From Druceiella hillmani (taxonomy: Eukaryota; Arthropoda; Insecta; Lepidoptera; Hepialidae), in the NCBI GenBank assembly GCA_039881145.1, contig JAYKKI010000061.1, positions 9,340,501 to 9,404,500 of the forward strand: a DNA stretch of 64,000 bases, written 5' to 3'. Both the position numbers and the translations under genes were made by a program. The notes below the pieces were generated by a model. The model was not told where the DNA came from, searched no databases, and saw nothing but the letters and a program-made list of their open reading frames with translations. This document shows positions 60,736 to 64,000 of the stretch, piece by piece (within the stretch, counting starts at the first letter, position 1; each line of letters begins with the position of its first letter).

Positions 60736-60737
60736 TA

Positions 60738-60768
<31 letters not shown>

Positions 60769-60770
60769 GC

Positions 60771-60810
<40 letters not shown>

Positions 60811-60824
60811 GTATATATATATAT

Positions 60825-60868
<44 letters not shown>
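60736..60868. repeat. TA microsatellite inside the Jockey remnant
   Basis: About 130 bp of (TA)n with TGCA, TACA and TG interruptions. It separates the linker from the reverse transcriptase part. Confidence 0.95.
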
Positions 60869-60871
<3 letters not shown>

Positions 60872-61290
60872 TCCTGGTCTATTTAAGAAATTATGGCGCA
60901 AAGCTATTGTCATGTTAACATACTTATATAATGCTTATTTTGGGTTCAAATATGTTCCGAAATGATTCAAAATAGCGGAAAAATCATGTTAAAAACCTGG
61001 TAAACCAGCAGAACAGATAACATCGTACTTACCAATATCACTTTTACCCTCAATATCTAAATTCTTTGAGAAACTATTGCTGAAACGACTTAAACCACTC
61101 GTGAATTTCCCTGATTTCCAGTATGAATTTAGAAATAAACATTCAAACATCAACCAAGTCCGTAGAATAATAGCCATAATCGAAAAGGCATTCGAGGAAA
61201 GAAAATATTGCCCTGTGGCGTTCTTGGACGTATCACAGGCTTTTGATGGAGTGTGGCACGTCTTTTTCGTAATTTTAGTTTGAAAAGTTT

Positions 61291-62800
61291 CGGAGACAGG
61301 AAAGAAACATGTTTTATGTAGAGATCTTCAACAATATTTCAAAAATGACTTTTTTACATTTCGAGAAAACTCTTGGGTTTATCATAACTTGCCTGATCAT
61401 AAAAAATATTTTTCTATTAAATTTATCTATCAAAAACTGAGACATAACTGTTTCTTAGATTTTTACTATTTTAAAATATAAATATAGAACAATAAAATCC
61501 ATTAGTACGTCGAATGTTAGCTTCCTGCAGTAAATGGTTTGTGAGAGAAATGGCTGTGTAAGACGGAAGGATGCACGTGTGAATGATTATAGTATAGTTA
61601 AGTTTTTTCGAATATTTCTAATCATATATTTAAAGTACCAGTATTCCCACCATGATGGCAATTTTATAAAAACACCGACGTCAAATCACGTTTTCATGCA
61701 GTCATCAATATAGATACTAAAGGTACTCGACGTTGTCTAACTTATAGGACTTTCATTTATTTAATGATCTAATTTTTCTAATTTTGCCATCCATTATTTT
61801 GAAAGAATGGGAAAACTTTCAAACTTATTTTTACAAAACAAACGCCATTACAGCACTGTTATGTTGTAAAACAATATACAATCTATTATGTTCCAATGTA
61901 TAATACATCTATTCCCAGGATTTGACTATCCAAGGAGTTTTCAAAATAAAAAATATAACTTTTCCATTGAATCGTTTTAACAATGAAAATTCATACCTAC
62001 ACGTCAATTTTAGTTATTATGTGTAATTTAGAATATTATAATAACATGAGTGATTATATTTGAAAAGAACAGCTTTTCCATAACAATTTTGAGTTTGTAT
62101 TTGCCTTTTGCTTTAACTTTTTGGTCTCCAGACAATTAATATTATTACAGCATGATATTTGACATTTGACGGCCGACTTTTCCGTCTCGTTAATTCCATC
62201 ATACATTTTCACTATACGACGTGAAAATAATTCATAAATGTATCACATACGGTGCAGTTTTCATTACTCATTCGGTATGAATACAATTTTGCATATCTTT
62301 GCTGTGATAAGACAAGGGTTTTTATAATGATTTACTTAATACATTTTTAGATCTTCTACCATAGTTATAAGATGTATTTCTTTTTCCTTGGATCAATTTT
62401 TCAACACTAAATGACTAAGGAACACTTTGAAATAGTTATAAAATTTAACATACTTTGATGACGGAATAATAATCGAAAGCTACCATCGTGCAAATAATTG
62501 AGAATAAAAAGTAAGACGCGTCAATTAATTTTATCAGCGAACATATAGACGAATATAGTTGAGCTAGAATTTACTGTCATCTTTATTTTTCTTTTGTGTA
62601 TCAACAATAATTAAGAAAGCCATGTAAACGGAAAATAATTTATATCCTTCTGGAAGAAAGACATCTTTCGGACACATCTTAACGATTTCTTTACTTTTGT
62701 TTAAGTAGTTGCTTCGATACTTCTTACGATAAAATCATAAACAAATTTCTTAATTTCACATTATTAATATTTTTATAATGTGTACATATATATTCAAAGA
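61291..62800. other. Gene-free AT-rich stretch between convergent genes
   Basis: I see no gene, tandem repeat or recognised element. The UGT-C 3' end lies just beyond. Confidence 0.5.
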
Positions 62801-62819
62801 TGATTTAGAATATTAATAT

Positions 62820-62825
62820 TTTATT
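62820..62825 (-). terminator. Candidate UGT-C polyadenylation signal AATAAA
   Basis: The - strand reads AATAAA about 43 bases after the UGT-C stop codon. It fits a short 3' UTR if the gene is expressed. Confidence 0.5.
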
Positions 62826-62867
62826 ACACATAGTTACAATTATGTTTTTTTTCTGTGATAATACAAT

Positions 62868-63156
62868 TTAATTAATTTTTTTCTTTTCACTAACATTACA
62901 AAAATATAGCACTTTTGTCAAATACAGTTCTGCAACGCCGTAGATAATAATCAATATCGCTACAATTCCCGATAGTAAAATGGAAAGTACGTCGAGCATG
63001 CAGTACTCGTAGAAGCAGACGTCCAACAGTGGACTACGCAAGTGGGGCGCCCCCTTGTGTCGAAGCACGTACTCGGTCCACCAGACCGCTCGTTCCACTG
63101 GCTTCATGGGCTGGTCGTGCATTAGTTGCGATATTTTAGCAATATTCTTTGTATAT
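62868..63156 (-). CDS. UGT-C terminal exon (partial gene, possibly broken)
   Basis: The - strand frame from 63156 to 62868 codes for 95 residues homologous to exon 4 of UGT-A and [37 protein letters not shown], a membrane helix and the tail KKKIN, which fits a KKxx ER-retrieval signal. Exons 1-3 should lie beyond position 64000. At the homologous splice site the bases before the exon (63158-63157) read TG, not AG. A TGA also spans this point in frame, so the exon cannot simply extend upstream. The coding part is intact, so the break is recent, is a sequencing error, or another acceptor is used with loss of residues. Confidence 0.75.
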
Positions 63157-63534
63157 CAGGATATTAAATTTATATTGATATAAATTCGAGAGAAAAGTGA
63201 GAAAATATGGTTAAAATAATATTTTTCTTCTTTGATAGTATTATGCATCATGGAATTTATACGTATACGTTTACTACCGATATGACAACTATAAATATAT
63301 GCGTTTATTACAATAATATTACAGAATATAAAGTTTACTGACTTTCCTGAAAATATTGAAAATAAGTTAATAGACAATAAATTATATTTGTATATTATGC
63401 TTTCATCTCTACAAAAGAGTCGACGTGAATGTTTAGACGACCAATGGTTGTAACGCATTTAACTACGGTTTAATTTTTTATTTCTTAAGGGGAATAAATT
63501 AGTTTCACTTAAAAATTAAATTAAATATATTTAT
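63157..63534 (-). other. Putative UGT-C intron 3 end
   Basis: AT-rich sequence directly upstream (on the - strand) of the UGT-C exon. The 100-codon open frame at 63458-63156 has no family likeness and ends at the TGA on the exon border. No pyrimidine tract as clear as in UGT-A is seen. Confidence 0.45.
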
Positions 63535-63810
63535 TCACAACGAATCGAAACCACGTGATGTAATATGAACCCGTGTAAACCCGACTTCCGTTATTGTTTT
63601 TTATAATATTTAAATGCTGTTGGAAGTTTCTAAGAGTCAATCTTTACAAATTGCCCACCTGAAGATGTTGTCATACAACAACATTTAGGTCGTGGTTAAT
63701 AATTTAAATAAAGCAGAAGTAATACTGCATCACGTAGTTTCAATTAATTATGAATAAAAATGAAGTGATAATGAATTTCTACGAAATTAACGGCAAACAT
63801 ATTCAATATT
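63535..63810 (+). mobile_element. Palindromic MITE-like element with tail, copy D (longest)
   Basis: A weak left arm (ttcacaacgaatcgaaacca) and right arm (catcacgtagtttcaattaa) enclose a longer interior: cacctgaagatgttgtcata, caacatttaggtcgtggtta, ataatttaaataaagcagaa. The interior is the inverse of copy B. The tail aatgaatttctacgaaatta...ttcaatatt closes it. This copy best shows what the full-length element looks like. Confidence 0.75.
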
Positions 63811-64000
63811 TAAATAGATTTTCCTGTAGGCTATTTGTACGCAACCATATGAAATATGGAAGATATTTGTGATAGGGCAGTCATATTGTAATATGAAATT
63901 TCATTATTAAAGAAAATTAATGCGCCTATCTTGACAGCAACCTGAATAGGAAAATTGTAACACATGGAAATGGTGAAGGGTTTGTAGTAGTAATTCGTTT
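63811..64000. other. Window end, no feature seen
   Basis: AT-rich sequence continuing, if UGT-C is a whole gene, within its intron 3. Confidence 0.4.

Larger units (their letters stand above)
59880..61290 (+). mobile_element. Decayed Jockey-type LINE between UGT-B and UGT-C
   Basis: On the + strand, broken frames give a Jockey-type pol: endonuclease text (GADISIGAVYCPLRRNI, about 60010-60053; then WGSRLTTPGKGNEML and IPDLIDLF), a linker, then reverse transcriptase text KPAEQITSYLPISLLPS (about 61003), the 61077-61283 frame with EFRNKHSNINQV and VAFLDVSQAFDGVWH (first catalytic Asp present). A TA tract interrupts it and a perfect palindrome replaces part of the endonuclease. The 5' end, the YADD part and the 3' end are missing. 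Confidence 0.85.

Overview
This window is AT-rich, intron-rich eukaryotic nuclear DNA from an insect, most likely a moth or butterfly. The main evidence is a cluster of UDP-glycosyltransferase (UGT) genes whose N-terminus (signal peptide, then a PTPSxSHQVVF block) resembles lepidopteran UGT33-type enzymes as I know them. Long TA microsatellites, decayed insect-type retrotransposons and short palindromic elements fit this. The order is inferred, not proven.

Protein-coding content: two complete four-exon UGT genes lie head-to-tail on the + strand. UGT-A has exons 317-1165, 6505-6727, 7240-7459 and 13574-13856 (524 aa). UGT-B has exons 46023-46871, 53703-53925, 54645-54864 and 58164-58467 (531 aa). 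Exons 1-3 have identical lengths and all introns have identical phases, so they are tandem paralogues. A third copy, UGT-C, is seen only as its last exon on the - strand (63156-62868), convergent with UGT-B; the rest would lie beyond position 64000. Its homologous splice acceptor reads TG instead of AG, so it may be broken. These proteins should sit in the ER membrane and conjugate small lipophilic compounds with a sugar from a UDP-sugar.

The duplication reaches beyond exons. Recognisable homology links the two promoters, three intron blocks and the 3' flanks. The introns and the 32 kb between UGT-A and UGT-B are otherwise filled with decayed mobile elements. These are a CR1/Jockey-type LINE on the - strand (8.0-10.6 kb), a second LINE on the - strand (19.3-20.8 kb), a Gypsy-type gag remnant on the - strand (29.7-30.6 kb), a Gypsy element with both LTRs and a nested tRNA-derived SINE (35.0-38.9 kb), a Copia element with both LTR remnants (39.4-42.7 kb) and a Jockey-type LINE (59.9-61.3 kb). 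Four copies of a short palindromic element (MITE-like, with an unusual conserved one-sided tail) flank or lie inside the cluster.

Tandem repeats are abundant. They include a 23-bp array with an internal 252-bp higher-order duplication just after UGT-A, 33-bp, 26-bp (two unrelated) and 22-bp arrays, a diverged repeat of about 125 bp, and a degenerate satellite of about 60-bp period found in both first introns and between the genes. I found no tRNA, rRNA or CRISPR array, and no clearly new enzymatic system. The most unusual signals are the perfect long palindromes, the shared degenerate satellite and the tailed MITE family.
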